From assembly GCA_029856445.1 (NCBI GenBank), contig JAHQWY010000008.1:1-26428 (forward strand): a stretch of 26,428 bases of DNA, read 5' to 3'. Of the stretch, positions 1 through 7,558 are shown one piece after another (position 1 is the first letter of the stretch; every line of letters begins with the position of its first letter). Source of the DNA: Promethearchaeia archaeon. Its GTDB lineage: Archaea > Asgardarchaeota > Lokiarchaeia > Sigyniarchaeales > SOKP01. The position numbers were made by a program, and so were the translations under genes. The notes below the pieces were generated by a model. That model made no database searches, was not told where the DNA came from, and saw nothing but the letters and a program-made list of their open reading frames with translations.

Positions 1-285
1 TTTACTAACGAATTCTTAAGAAAAAGGAGTTTTTTTGCAGTTGATAAAGATTTGTATATATTTCCCGTGATGTTAATATTAGGTACCCTTGGGGCCATCA
101 TTACTACAAATTATCAGATTTTTGTTTCATTAGTTTCCGTATTGTATATTGGGACAATTGAAGAGTTTTTACCTTATTTTATTACTGGGATACCATTTAC
201 GATAATACACATTATAGGAAACACACTAGGATTTATTTTCATTTTGCCTGGATTAATCCAAATAGTCCATAAAATGTTAGATTAA
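1..285 (+). CDS. C-terminal part of a multi-span membrane protein (possible ECF-type S component)
   Basis: The reading frame is open from base 1 to a TAA at 283-285, so the gene begins outside the window and only about 94 C-terminal residues are seen. After a short charged stretch (FLRKRSFF) the sequence is almost wholly hydrophobic, with about three membrane spans and one acidic break (IEEFL). The end, with GIPFTIIHIIGN and then a short span, resembles the last helices of substrate-binding S components of ECF vitamin transporters in archaea. That reading comes from overall pattern only and is weak; another small multi-span protein is equally possible. It faces the ribosomal operon tail to tail, with a 5-base gap to the next stop codon, so it is not part of that operon. 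Confidence 0.55.
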   Translation, partial: FTNEFLRKRSFFAVDKDLYIFPVMLILGTLGAIITTNYQIFVSLVSVLYIGTIEEFLPYFITGIPFTIIHIIGNTLGFIFILPGLIQIVHKMLD

Positions 286-290
286 TAAGT

Positions 291-443
291 CTAAAAAATA
301 GCAAGTAAAGCTATAGTGGAAGGGAGCATCATTATAATTAAAATTATAAGACATATGGCAAAACATTTACCTGTTTTTTTCTCAGTTTGATCTTTTTTAT
401 CAATTTCAATATCATCGAGTTCTCTTTTCGGATTGACTTTCAT
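291..443 (-). CDS. 50-residue single-span membrane protein of unknown function
   Basis: ATG at 443, TAG at 291-293. A GTGAT stretch lies about five bases before the ATG, like the ribosome binding sites of neighbouring ribosomal genes. The product has a strongly charged N-terminal half (MKVNPKRELDDIEIDKKDQ) and one C-terminal hydrophobic span (about residues 27-50) containing two cysteines. It looks like a tail-anchored protein facing the cytoplasm. It is the last gene of the ribosomal run, 74 bases after uL15, where most archaea carry secY. It does not match SecY and lacks recognisable Sec61-beta or Sec61-gamma signatures, so no function is assigned. Expression as part of the operon is inferred from spacing and strand. 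Confidence 0.5.
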   Translation of the reverse strand: MKVNPKRELDDIEIDKKDQTEKKTGKCFAICLIILIIMMLPSTIALLAIF

Positions 444-517
444 TTTAATATCACTACAAAAGAAATGGGATGTAAAATTTAATCTTTGGGGGAGAAATTA
501 AGGTTAAATATAATTTA

Positions 518-997
518 TTAATTTATTTCTGAAAGTATGTTAATTGTTCCACCCGCTGCTTCAATTTTCTCAACAGCTCTTTTGGAAGCATTTTTTACTG
601 AGATATTTATTTTTTTGGTAATCTCTCCACGTCCCAGTACTTTCTGGATATTAATATCACTTAGATTAATACTATAAGTATTTCCAGATTTGGAAGCTTT
701 TTTTTCTATAACTAAAGTTTCAATTTTCTGGTCTAAATCTTTAACATTAAGGGCATTCACTTTATGTATTCGGGTCATGTCCAGGGGTCTTTTAAAACCC
801 TTTTTACCGAGATCCCAGTCAGGATCAGGAAATCCTAATTCTTTTTGTTTCAAATAATAACTTTTTTTGCTTTTTTTCCACTGAGTTGTTTTACCTCTCC
901 CTGCACGTTGCCCAGTTTTCCTATGCTGTCCCACTCTACCATAGCCATGTGTTCTTCTACCTCTCATTTTTCTTACTTTTCTAACGTGGTTTCTCAT
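518..997 (-). CDS. rpl15: 50S ribosomal protein uL15
   Basis: Large-subunit protein uL15 (archaeal/eukaryotic L27a-like form), which binds 23S rRNA late in assembly. At 159 residues it has the expected length. The N-terminal basic, glycine-rich tail (RGRRTHGYGRVGQHRKTGQR) is the family hallmark. It is followed by a lysine-rich part and a compact C-terminal domain ending in the AAGG turn near residue 148. The ATG at 997 is preceded by GGTGA nine bases upstream. It follows uL30 by about 20 bases in the same operon. In most archaea secY comes next; here a 50-residue membrane ORF does. Confidence 0.97.
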   Translation of the reverse strand: MRNHVRKVRKMRGRRTHGYGRVGQHRKTGQRAGRGKTTQWKKSKKSYYLKQKELGFPDPDWDLGKKGFKRPLDMTRIHKVNALNVKDLDQKIETLVIEKKASKSGNTYSINLSDINIQKVLGRGEITKKINISVKNASKRAVEKIEAAGGTINILSEIN

Positions 998-1017
998 TTA
1001 TTTGTTTCACCTTTGCT

Positions 1018-1542
1018 TTATAACATTTTATGAATTAGATCGTTTATATAAAGACCAACATATCCAAGTGAACCACCTTCACCGTAATGTTTTTTGATAG
1101 TTCCTCGATATCCTTTTCTTGGAGGGTGTAAGCGGAATACAGGTTTAATTTTGTATATATCTTTTTCTCGAAATTGTATCTCTCCATTAAGTAATGCTTT
1201 CGAGAGTTCTTTAAACGTTTTAAAATCTGTTAAATTTTTTAAATGCTCTTCTGTGAGTGGTTTATTCCCCTCAACTTTACCTCTGACTCTAAGTAGCCTG
1301 ACTAATGTCTTATCATCAATTTCCCCATATGCAATATAATCTTTGCATTTAACTAGCATACCTCTATAGCTTTTAGTTCCCCAAATGAGAACTCCGTGGT
1401 TTACTTTATGCATTCTAAGCATTTTAAGCGTATCAAGGATTTTTCGCTTCATACCAGGTGCCCCTCTTATTCGAATTGCAAAATAGAGCTTTGGGGCATA
1501 TTCAGTTTCTTTTAATTTCATTTTCTTTTTTGCCATAACCAT
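1018..1542 (-). CDS. rpl30: 50S ribosomal protein uL30
   Basis: Large-subunit protein uL30, long archaeal/eukaryotic (L7-like) form of 174 residues. The core shows LYFAIRIRG, a turn with GMKRKILDTLKMLRMHK and the HGVLIWG strand; the C-terminal half with LHPPRKGYRG and YGEGGSLGY is typical of archaea. The frame is open up to 1590, which would add 16 hydrophobic residues and overlap the end of uS5. I chose ATG 1542 because GGTG lies five bases upstream and known uL30 proteins begin close to this MAKKK-type basic start; ATG 1536 is an alternative. The gene starts 20 bases after the uS5 stop. Confidence 0.95.
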   Translation of the reverse strand: MVMAKKKMKLKETEYAPKLYFAIRIRGAPGMKRKILDTLKMLRMHKVNHGVLIWGTKSYRGMLVKCKDYIAYGEIDDKTLVRLLRVRGKVEGNKPLTEEHLKNLTDFKTFKELSKALLNGEIQFREKDIYKIKPVFRLHPPRKGYRGTIKKHYGEGGSLGYVGLYINDLIHKML

Positions 1543-1561
1543 AACAACACCACTTATTTTC

Positions 1562-2176
1562 TTATATATTGAAATTAAATTTATGAGCATTTTTCAAGGC
1601 ATCAAAGGTTGCCTTTACTAAGTTTTCACTTGTTCGAGTGTCTCCAAAAGTTTTGCTCCAGATATCTTCAATTCCACATAATTTTAAAACTTGTTTTACT
1701 TTATCAGCACATGCTAATCCTACACCAACAGGGGCAGGAATTAGTTGTATGCGAACTGAACCGCACTTACCTTGTACCTTAAAAGGTACACTATGAGTTC
1801 CTCCACATCCGCATTCTTTACTTCCACAACCTCTTAGTACCGGCACGATAGAAAGTTTAGCTTTATCAATTGCTTTCCTTATTGCTGGTCCGACCTCTCT
1901 ACTTTTTCCCGAACCAATACCAATAAATCCGTCAGTTCCTACTATTACAACTGCTTTGAATTTACTACGTTGCCCACTGGCTGTCATTTGCTGAACCATA
2001 GCTATATTTATGACATCTTCTTTGATCTGTGGAAGTAGTGTATTAATTATTTCTTTTTCCTTTACTACTAGATTATTTTGATAAATTTTATCTAAAGTAA
2101 TAAGTCCGCTTTTCACTAATTCTCCCAATTTTGTTTTGGGAATCCATTCTTCTTCAATATTTCTTAATCGACTCAT
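1562..2176 (-). CDS. rps5: 30S ribosomal protein uS5
   Basis: Small-subunit protein uS5 (eukaryotic S2), which sits near the mRNA entry and decoding region and affects accuracy. At 204 residues it is a normal archaeal length. The double-stranded-RNA-binding-like N-terminal domain carries TASGQRSKFKAVVIVG and GIGSGKSREVGPAIRKA. The archaeal motif RGCGSKECGCGGTHS, with four cysteines, links to the C-terminal domain with VQGKCGSVRI and APVGVGL. The ATG at 2176 has GTGAT five bases upstream. It lies 10 bases after uL18. Confidence 0.97.
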   Translation of the reverse strand: MSRLRNIEEEWIPKTKLGELVKSGLITLDKIYQNNLVVKEKEIINTLLPQIKEDVINIAMVQQMTASGQRSKFKAVVIVGTDGFIGIGSGKSREVGPAIRKAIDKAKLSIVPVLRGCGSKECGCGGTHSVPFKVQGKCGSVRIQLIPAPVGVGLACADKVKQVLKLCGIEDIWSKTFGDTRTSENLVKATFDALKNAHKFNFNI

Positions 2177-2186
2177 TTCTAATCAC

Positions 2187-2780
2187 TTAAGCGTTATTTT
2201 CTATCTTTTTTATGGAATCTGAAAAAATCTGACTAATTTTAAGTGGATTTACTTTATTTTTTTTAATATATCCAGAAAAAATTTGCTCAAAATTTTCTGG
2301 ATCATTTGACTTTAATTTTTTTGCATAATTTTCAATATGAATACCTTTTATTCTTTCTTCCAAATTATCAGGGAAAAATTCTTCATGGTAAGGTATTTCT
2401 ATTTCTGCATCTATCAAACCTTTACAAGCAGCAAGAACACGATTTCTATGGTAAAAGATACCTAGATCAAAAATTGCTACCTGTATATTATTTTTTTTTG
2501 CTCTTAATCCTGCTAAGTACCCTGTTAAATAAGAAGCAGGAATATTTCCAGTATTAGCATTCCATCCATATTTTGAAGATAATTCTTTAGAAAAAGCAGA
2601 TATTAAGACTTGATCTCCTCCTAATTTGGATTTTATAAGCTGAACCCTTGTATGATTATTTGAAATTCTAATTACTACTCTTAATTTTCTTGATTTTAAG
2701 AGCTTTAATCTCTTATGATAATCGGTTTTTCCTTCATGTCTTCTTTTGGGGGGTCTTCTATACCTAGGTCCTCGAGCCAT
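2187..2780 (-). CDS. rpl18: 50S ribosomal protein uL18
   Basis: Large-subunit protein uL18 (eukaryotic L5 type), which binds 5S rRNA in the central protuberance. At 197 residues it matches archaeal homologues. Visible family features are the basic N-terminus (ARGPRYRRPPKRRHEGKTDY), the RLKLLKSRKLRVVIR strand, the GYLAGLRA helix and the archaeal C-terminal extension with GIHIENYAKKL. The ribosome binding site GAGGT lies inside the last codons of eL19, three bases away, suggesting coupled translation. Confidence 0.97.
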   Translation of the reverse strand: MARGPRYRRPPKRRHEGKTDYHKRLKLLKSRKLRVVIRISNNHTRVQLIKSKLGGDQVLISAFSKELSSKYGWNANTGNIPASYLTGYLAGLRAKKNNIQVAIFDLGIFYHRNRVLAACKGLIDAEIEIPYHEEFFPDNLEERIKGIHIENYAKKLKSNDPENFEQIFSGYIKKNKVNPLKISQIFSDSIKKIENNA

Positions 2781-2783
2781 GTT

Positions 2784-3239
2784 TTATCTACCTCGTCTAA
2801 TTAGTTCTTTTTCTTTTATATATCGATTTAATTGAGCAACACTATTGAACATACCACCTTTGGCATTCTTATATAATTTCCGATAATTAGTAGCTGTGAT
2901 TAGTTTTCTATCTCTTAATTTTTTCAATTCTCTTCTAATTGGACGGATACGCTTAATCCAAGTTTTCTTTTTTGGTGTTCTTGCGTGTTTTGTTCCTTTC
3001 CTCTTTCCTAGGCCTCTTGCTCTTCCTTTCTTCTTTCTCGCATGTCTTATATTCTTTCGCTGCTTTGAAATCCCTTTTTCATATTTCTTCTGTATTACTC
3101 CTTGCTTTATTAAATTGCGAATATCTTCACGTGTAATAGCAAGAGAGATATCTTCAACTAGATATGGATCAAAATAAACTCGATTCTCTCCACACTTGAG
3201 AATCTCCGCAGCCATTCTTCTCTGTGGTTTTAAATTCAT
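2784..3239 (-). CDS. rpl19e: 50S ribosomal protein eL19
   Basis: Large-subunit protein eL19, found only in archaea and eukaryotes and contributing to an intersubunit bridge. At 151 residues it is full length. It begins with the conserved LKPQRRMAAEILKCGENRV and has the very basic middle (RHARKKKGRARGLGKRKGT) that threads into rRNA, then a helical end. The overlap-free 3-base gap to uL18 and the shared Shine-Dalgarno suggest translational coupling. Start ATG 3239 lies 22 bases after the eL32 stop. Confidence 0.97.
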   Translation of the reverse strand: MNLKPQRRMAAEILKCGENRVYFDPYLVEDISLAITREDIRNLIKQGVIQKKYEKGISKQRKNIRHARKKKGRARGLGKRKGTKHARTPKKKTWIKRIRPIRRELKKLRDRKLITATNYRKLYKNAKGGMFNSVAQLNRYIKEKELIRRGR

Positions 3240-3261
3240 TTTAATATTCCTCTAATTATTC

Positions 3262-3750
3262 TTAATCTCCTATGGAATCTTCTAAATCATCGACATCAAT
3301 AAAATCATCACTTTCTAAATCTTCAATAGGTGCTTCTGCCATTTGTTCTAACATTTCAATTTCTTTTTGTGAAACTCCAAGGTTTAATATTTTAAAACCT
3401 CTTCTTTGGCAATAATCTGTTAACATAATGCGCTTTCTAGCCCCTAATTTTCCAGAAATTTTTAGTGCATGCTTATTTTTATTTAAATTTTTTAAATCAT
3501 CAAATGTCGTAATTAATACTTCTAAATACCCTGAAGGATGTAAACCTCTAATATTTTTTGGACCTCTGTAACCTACTGTTGGAGATTTGACACCTAACTT
3601 CATTTTTTTTCTAGTTTTAGAGTCGATACCCCTAGCTTTCCTCCAAGAATCCTTTACCCTTTTATATCTCCAGGATTCAACTCGCCTAAAGGATGGTCTT
3701 TTATTATTAATCTTTTTCCTCAGTTCCATCAATCTCTTATCTTGAACCAT
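3262..3750 (-). CDS. rpl32e: 50S ribosomal protein eL32 with acidic C-terminal tail
   Basis: Large-subunit protein eL32, archaeal/eukaryotic only. The core has FRRVESWRYKRV, SWRKARGIDSKTR, the GYRGPKNIRGLHPSG signature and a Rossmann-like C-terminal part with GARKRIMLTDYC. I chose ATG 3750 rather than the GTG at 3759: GAGGTG lies six bases before 3750, and a start at 3759 would sit on that site. The product is 162 residues. Its last 23 or so residues form a strongly acidic tail (EDLESDDFIDVDDLEDSIGD) not needed for the rRNA-binding core; acidic tails also occur on uS3 and uS19 in this operon. Confidence 0.96.
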   Translation of the reverse strand: MVQDKRLMELRKKINNKRPSFRRVESWRYKRVKDSWRKARGIDSKTRKKMKLGVKSPTVGYRGPKNIRGLHPSGYLEVLITTFDDLKNLNKNKHALKISGKLGARKRIMLTDYCQRRGFKILNLGVSQKEIEMLEQMAEAPIEDLESDDFIDVDDLEDSIGD

Positions 3751-3765
3751 AATAAACACCTCATT

Positions 3766-4344
3766 TTAATGAATTTCCCAAAAAATATCTTCTCCCAATT
3801 GCTTCCTGTATAAGTAAATCCCATCTTGGAAAACTCTAGGATCTTTTTTTCTTATCCTACACGCTCTTTTAACATTTGCCGCACTCTGACCAAGCGCCTC
3901 TTTATCTGGCCCAATAAAATAAACATCATCTCCCTTTATTTCCACCTTTACGTTATCTGGAATTTTAGCCTCTCTAGGGGCTCTTTCACCTAAAAAATTT
4001 TCAACAAAAATAGTCTGATTTTTGTCATCTACTCGAACACTACATGGGAAATGGGAATAAGCAATCTTTGAGACATATTTATAATTAGTCTGAACACCTA
4101 TCATCAAGTTATTGATTATACTTACTACTGTTTTTATTAACGCTAATGTTCCACCTTTAGGAAAATCAGTTGAAAAAATAACCTTTTTATCCTTAACCGT
4201 AACTTTTATACCTCTCACATGTGAAAAGTCTTTTGTAATATCACCATTAGGTCCTTTAACTCTAATATGATGACCTCCTTCCAGTAAAACCTCAACTCCA
4301 TCAGGAATCTCTAATTCTTCCTTAAAGAAAGCAATTTTTACCAT
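3766..4344 (-). CDS. rpl6: 50S ribosomal protein uL6
   Basis: Large-subunit protein uL6 (eukaryotic L9), located near the factor-binding site. Its 192 residues form two tandem alpha/beta repeats. The first begins IPDGVEVLLEGGHHIRVKGPNGD; the second contains VRVDDKNQTIFVENFLGE and IPDNVKVEIKGDDVYFIGPD, where the IPD-V...G..V..GP pattern is seen repeating. The end carries the conserved QSAANVKRACRIRKKDPRVFQDG. Start ATG 4344 is preceded by GAGGTAA. It follows uS8 by 22 bases. Confidence 0.97.
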   Translation of the reverse strand: MVKIAFFKEELEIPDGVEVLLEGGHHIRVKGPNGDITKDFSHVRGIKVTVKDKKVIFSTDFPKGGTLALIKTVVSIINNLMIGVQTNYKYVSKIAYSHFPCSVRVDDKNQTIFVENFLGERAPREAKIPDNVKVEIKGDDVYFIGPDKEALGQSAANVKRACRIRKKDPRVFQDGIYLYRKQLGEDIFWEIH

Positions 4345-4366
4345 TTTTAATTACCTCATAGACTTA

Positions 4367-4750
4367 CTAATAAATATAGCACAAAGCATGTCCTCCTATA
4401 TGCTTTTCTTCTGCCTCTTTCATTGTCATTATCCCTTCATTAGTAGTAAAAATTATTAATCCTAAACCTGGTGCAGGTAATAATCTCTTTTCTAAAGAAT
4501 CAAATTGATTAACCTTATAATTCAATCTTAATAAACCAGCACATTCATTAATTCTACCCATTAATGCTATTTTAAATTTTCCTTGACGACCATCATCATA
4601 TCTTTCAAATTCTCCAATATAGGCATTTCTTTGGAAGATCCTTAGTATTTGTTGAAGTTCTTTAGATGCTGGACTGATTATTACTTCTTTTTTACGGGCT
4701 CTTTCTGCATTCTTAAGAGCACAGCATGCATCTCCAAGTGTATTTACCAA
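4367..4750 (-). CDS. rps8: 30S ribosomal protein uS8
   Basis: Small-subunit protein uS8, which binds the central domain of 16S rRNA early in assembly. The 127 residues match archaeal uS8: N-terminal NTLGDACCALKNAERARKK, then the RNA-binding C-terminal part with LPAPGLGLIIFTTNEGIMTMKEA and the GGHALCYIY end, all highly conserved. The start is TTG at 4750, with GTGA six bases upstream; no ATG in the frame would keep the conserved first helix. It follows uS14 by 35 bases. Confidence 0.96.
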   Translation of the reverse strand: MVNTLGDACCALKNAERARKKEVIISPASKELQQILRIFQRNAYIGEFERYDDGRQGKFKIALMGRINECAGLLRLNYKVNQFDSLEKRLLPAPGLGLIIFTTNEGIMTMKEAEEKHIGGHALCYIY

Positions 4751-4785
4751 ACTTATTCACATCCTTTTATTATATTTCTATATTC

Positions 4786-4935
4786 TTATTCAAACCTTTT
4801 AAATCCAATATCCTTACCTATTTCATAAAAACATCGACGACAAATATACAAACCATATCTCCTAATAATTCCTCGATGGGTATGGCAACGACGACATTCT
4901 CTTTGTCCTTTTCCATAATGTTTGCCTTGTGGAAT
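4786..4935 (-). CDS. rps14: 30S ribosomal protein uS14 (zinc form) with apparent ATT start
   Basis: Small-subunit protein uS14, 49 residues, zinc-binding archaeal type. The translation contains HYGKGQRECRRCHTHRG and RRYGLYICRRCFYEIG, with cysteines at 14, 17, 32 and 35 forming two C-x2-C knuckles, and ends in GFKRFE. The frame has a TGA at 4944-4942 and no ATG, GTG or TTG between it and the zinc site. The best start is ATT at 4935, because GGTGA (4946-4942) lies exactly six bases upstream, the spacing seen at eL32. Alternative: the run of six A at 4942-4937 is really five, which would join a GTG at 4945 to the frame as MKNIPQGKHYG. The identity of the gene is certain; the start is not. Confidence 0.88.
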   Translation of the reverse strand: MPQGKHYGKGQRECRRCHTHRGIIRRYGLYICRRCFYEIGKDIGFKRFE

Positions 4936-4941
4936 ATTTTT

Positions 4942-4946
4942 TCACC
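4942..4946 (-). promoter_or_regulatory. Shine-Dalgarno GGTGA that decides the uS14 start
   Basis: AAGGTGA precedes the uS14 reading frame and is complementary to the archaeal 16S 3' end. Its last bases form the TGA that closes the frame upstream. The six-base spacer to ATT 4935 matches neighbouring genes and is the main reason for calling ATT as initiator. GTG 4945 lies inside this site and has no Shine-Dalgarno of its own. Confidence 0.6.
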
Positions 4947-4956
4947 TTAAAATTAA

Positions 4957-5550
4957 TTACATATATTCTAAATCTAATTTTTTGACGATACCAACTCCAA
5001 AGTTCTGTTTTAAGAAATAATGGGCTTCCGCACGAGAAACATAATGACTTCTAGAAACCTTTGATCTGGTTTTTCTTCTATATTTTACTCTCATCCCAGG
5101 TCTAGCAATTCTTCCACACACATCCAAACCCCATAATCCTAAACTTGCCTCATATTCAGTTTGAGGGATTTTAATATGTTCGTCAATACCAAATGCGAAA
5201 TTACCATAATTATCAAAACTTTTTCTCAAAATTTTATTATTATTTACTATCAACAATCTTTTCAATAATCTTTCAGCTTCCTTACCTCGAATAGTAATTT
5301 TGCAGCCAATAGGGCGCCCCTTTCTAAGATTAAACTCTTTCACATTGACTTTCGAAACAGTTTTGACTGGCATTCTTCCTGTTATCTGTTCCAACACTGT
5401 AACTGCTTTTTCTAATTCTTCTCCACCAGAACCAACACCTATATTGAGTACTATCTTTTCTAAAAATGGTTTTTTCATTGGATTTTTCCATTTTTCATCA
5501 AATTCTTGGGATTCAACACTTGGAGCTTTCTTTTTTGTATTGATTGACAT
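4957..5550 (-). CDS. rpl5: 50S ribosomal protein uL5
   Basis: Large-subunit protein uL5 (eukaryotic L11), binding 5S rRNA and helix 84 in the central protuberance. It has 197 residues. The core starts at NPMKKPFLEKIVLNIGVGSGG (about residue 23), followed by LEQITGRMPVKTVSK and FNLRKGRPIGCKITIRG. The C-terminal half with FGIDEHIKIP, DVCGRIARPG and the basic RRKTRSKVSRSHY are archaeal. The first 20 residues (TKKKAPSVESQEFDE) are a polar extension. ATG 5550 follows AGGA; the eS4 stop is 22 bases away. Confidence 0.97.
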   Translation of the reverse strand: MSINTKKKAPSVESQEFDEKWKNPMKKPFLEKIVLNIGVGSGGEELEKAVTVLEQITGRMPVKTVSKVNVKEFNLRKGRPIGCKITIRGKEAERLLKRLLIVNNNKILRKSFDNYGNFAFGIDEHIKIPQTEYEASLGLWGLDVCGRIARPGMRVKYRRKTRSKVSRSHYVSRAEAHYFLKQNFGVGIVKKLDLEYM

Positions 5551-5572
5551 ATTTTTTTCCTATTTTGTACTT

Positions 5573-6328
5573 TTAATTATCTATTTTAGGTAAATCTATT
5601 TCAGTTTGATCTTCTCCAATTATAAATGTATAATCATATAGTGTTTCAGTTTGACTTCCATTATGTTGAATAGAGACCGTGCTTGCTTTTGGACCAAATC
5701 GTTTTAAAATATTATTAATTTTCCCTACTTGTCCGATATTTTTACCAGACATGATAATTGCTAAGTTATTTTCCTTAAAATTCAAAACTTTTAATATTTC
5801 CTGCTCTGGCACTGAAATTTTTAAAACATCCATACGCTTATAGACATCTTCCTTTGGATTCCTTGGATCTTTAACCCTGATCAAAATATTTCTTCCATCA
5901 TGAAGATTTAATTGAACATGACCTCCCTTTATATTGGTTTTATTGTTTATCCGACATAATTTAAATGTACTTTCTTTTTCACTTATTTCATGTAAAATTA
6001 AACCATAATGGGAATCTGGCAATATCCGATAATATTTATTCATTTTCTCTATTGAAAGAACATCCATCAAACCTATAGGAAATCCTACATCCCTAACAAC
6101 TTTCCCATCAACTTTGAAATATCCTAACCCAATTAATTTTTTTGCTTCTCTATAATGATCAACTATTCCTAACAAATCTCTTACGATATGTAAAAGTGGT
6201 AAACAAAACCTGCTAGGATGAGGTCCTGGAGATGATTTGACGAAAAATGTTCCATGTTTCCTCTTTATTTGTAAAAATGCAGGCGTATTTAGTCTTTTTT
6301 GAGTTTTTTGTCCACCATGTCTAGTCAT
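5573..6328 (-). CDS. rps4e: 30S ribosomal protein eS4
   Basis: Small-subunit protein eS4, archaeal/eukaryotic, 251 residues. Order of parts: conserved N-terminus RHGGQKTQKRLNTP and SSPGPHPSRFCLPL; an S4-type RNA-binding domain around residues 50-110 (LIGLGYFKVDGKVVRD); the central eS4 domain with HVQLNLHDGRN; and a C-terminal KOW-like segment containing NIGQVGKI. The ATG at 6328 overlaps the uL24 stop by eight bases, and its ribosome binding site GGAGGA is inside uL24, so the two are probably translationally coupled. Confidence 0.97.
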   Translation of the reverse strand: MTRHGGQKTQKRLNTPAFLQIKRKHGTFFVKSSPGPHPSRFCLPLLHIVRDLLGIVDHYREAKKLIGLGYFKVDGKVVRDVGFPIGLMDVLSIEKMNKYYRILPDSHYGLILHEISEKESTFKLCRINNKTNIKGGHVQLNLHDGRNILIRVKDPRNPKEDVYKRMDVLKISVPEQEILKVLNFKENNLAIIMSGKNIGQVGKINNILKRFGPKASTVSIQHNGSQTETLYDYTFIIGEDQTEIDLPKIDN

Positions 6329-6755
6329 ATTTTTCCTCCTCCTTTTCTTTCTTTGGAGCGGTCAAACCTTCTTCATAAAAACCATATAACGCCTTTCTTT
6401 CAATCATTTGAGCGCGCCAAGGATCTATCTTTTTTTCCTTTGCAAACTTAGTAATGACTAAATTTGACACATGTATACCAGGATGGAATTGAGTTCCATC
6501 AGATTTTTCAAATTGAGCTTCTTTTATCTTACATCTTAGATTTTTTGTGATTTCCAAAACTTCACCTTCAAAATCTTTAAATTCTCCTTTGCACACCCTA
6601 ACTTGATCACCAACCCTAACAGGGAGCTTCTTTATCCCATATTCGTCCCGAAGAAAGTCAGCTACCCTAGTGCTGACTAATTTGGATCTTTCATGATTAT
6701 TATAATTGTAAAGAGCTTTCCTTTGTTTCCGTGGTTGTTTTGATTTTACTCTCAT
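6321..6755 (-). CDS. rpl24: 50S ribosomal protein uL24
   Basis: Large-subunit protein uL24 (eukaryotic L26), an assembly initiator protein near the exit tunnel. It has 144 residues. The N-terminal SKQPRKQRKALYNYNNHERSK is the archaeal signature; the KOW motif is LPVRVGDQVRVCKGEFKDFEGEV (about residues 44-66); then HPGIHVSNLVITK. A short acidic/basic tail (KKEKEEEKYD) follows. Its 3' end overlaps the eS4 start by eight bases. Confidence 0.97.
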   Translation of the reverse strand: MRVKSKQPRKQRKALYNYNNHERSKLVSTRVADFLRDEYGIKKLPVRVGDQVRVCKGEFKDFEGEVLEITKNLRCKIKEAQFEKSDGTQFHPGIHVSNLVITKFAKEKKIDPWRAQMIERKALYGFYEEGLTAPKKEKEEEKYD

Positions 6756-6778
6756 CTTTCGACTCCCTTTTTCTTATT

Positions 6779-7204
6779 TTAAATAATTAATGATGAAATT
6801 GATGCGAGCCGTGGGAATAAATCGGCAGCTTCTCGTGCAATTGGACCTCTTATTTCACTGGCCTTCGGTTCACCTTCTTTGGTCACAATAACACCTGCAT
6901 TATCCTCAAAACATAGTCTCGTGCCATCTACTCGGCGATAAATCATTTTTTGTCTAACTATTACTGCTTTTACAATATTTCCTCTTAGTTCAGGTCTTCC
7001 TTTTTTTATAGTGACAGTACAAATACTACCTACTGTAGCTTTGGGCAATCTTCGTTGTCTTCCTTTATAATGATCAACATTAATAATTTGGGCAATTTTA
7101 GCTCCAGAATTATCTGCTATCTGGATCTTCGATCCATTACATAACCCATAACTCGTTCTAGGTTTCGCCATACGTTTTCTGCCCAACTTACGTCTTGTAC
7201 CCAT
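6779..7204 (-). CDS. rpl14: 50S ribosomal protein uL14
   Basis: Large-subunit protein uL14 (eukaryotic L23), which forms an intersubunit bridge. It is 141 residues long. The five-stranded barrel region is clear: IQIADNSGAKIAQIINV, PKATVGSICTVTIKKG, KAVIVRQKMIYRRVDG and CFEDNAGVIVTKEGEPKAS, then the GPIAREAADLFPRLAS end. GGAGGGATC precedes ATG 7204. The start lies directly after the uS17 stop, with no spacer. Confidence 0.98.
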   Translation of the reverse strand: MGTRRKLGRKRMAKPRTSYGLCNGSKIQIADNSGAKIAQIINVDHYKGRQRRLPKATVGSICTVTIKKGRPELRGNIVKAVIVRQKMIYRRVDGTRLCFEDNAGVIVTKEGEPKASEIRGPIAREAADLFPRLASISSLII

Positions 7205-7558
7205 TTAGATCCCTCCACTTGAGATTTTATTTAGTACTATAAAGGCTTTAGTTTTTGAAATTTTACGAGATTCTCCAAACCTTACAAGGTCTCCAATTTC
7301 TATCTCATGAGTTAAACATTCAGGTAAATGACACGCGAGTCGTGTATTACGACGCTCATATCTTTGATATTTTTTAACAAATTGAACATAATCCCTTCTA
7401 ATAATGACAGTATTCTTTGATTTCTTACTTACGACAATACCTTGGGCAATTTTACCCCTAATTCTTGTATTCCCATGAAAAGGACATGATTCATCATTGC
7501 AATCTTCAGCCTTTACCTTAGGGGGAGATACACCAGGTATTCCAATATTTCTACTCAT
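7205..7558 (-). CDS. rps17: 30S ribosomal protein uS17
   Basis: Small-subunit protein uS17 (eukaryotic S11), an OB-fold primary rRNA-binding protein. It has 117 residues. The N-terminal archaeal extension carries CNDESCPFHGNTRIRGKI; the OB-fold contains GIVVSKKSKNTVIIRRDYV and YERRNTRLACHLPEC; then EIGDLVRFGESRKISKTKAFIV. ATG 7558 overlaps the TGA of the RNase P protein gene by four bases (ATGA), a coupling arrangement seen in many archaeal operons. Confidence 0.97.
   Translation of the reverse strand: MSRNIGIPGVSPPKVKAEDCNDESCPFHGNTRIRGKIAQGIVVSKKSKNTVIIRRDYVQFVKKYQRYERRNTRLACHLPECLTHEIEIGDLVRFGESRKISKTKAFIVLNKISSGGI

Noticed and set aside
291..443. Small ORF as Sec61-beta or Sec61-gamma
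   Set aside because: It lacks the conserved Gly/Pro pattern and amphipathic helix of either family; only size and single span agree.
845..1339. Open frames on the plus strand opposite uL15 and uL30
   Set aside because: They are antisense to strongly conserved ribosomal genes, have no recognisable product and no ribosome binding sites; similar shadows occur across the window.
4726..4950. Plus-strand open frame of 74 codons over uS14
   Set aside because: The opposite strand encodes uS14 with all four zinc cysteines; the plus-strand product is a Ser/Thr/Phe mix typical of an antisense frame.
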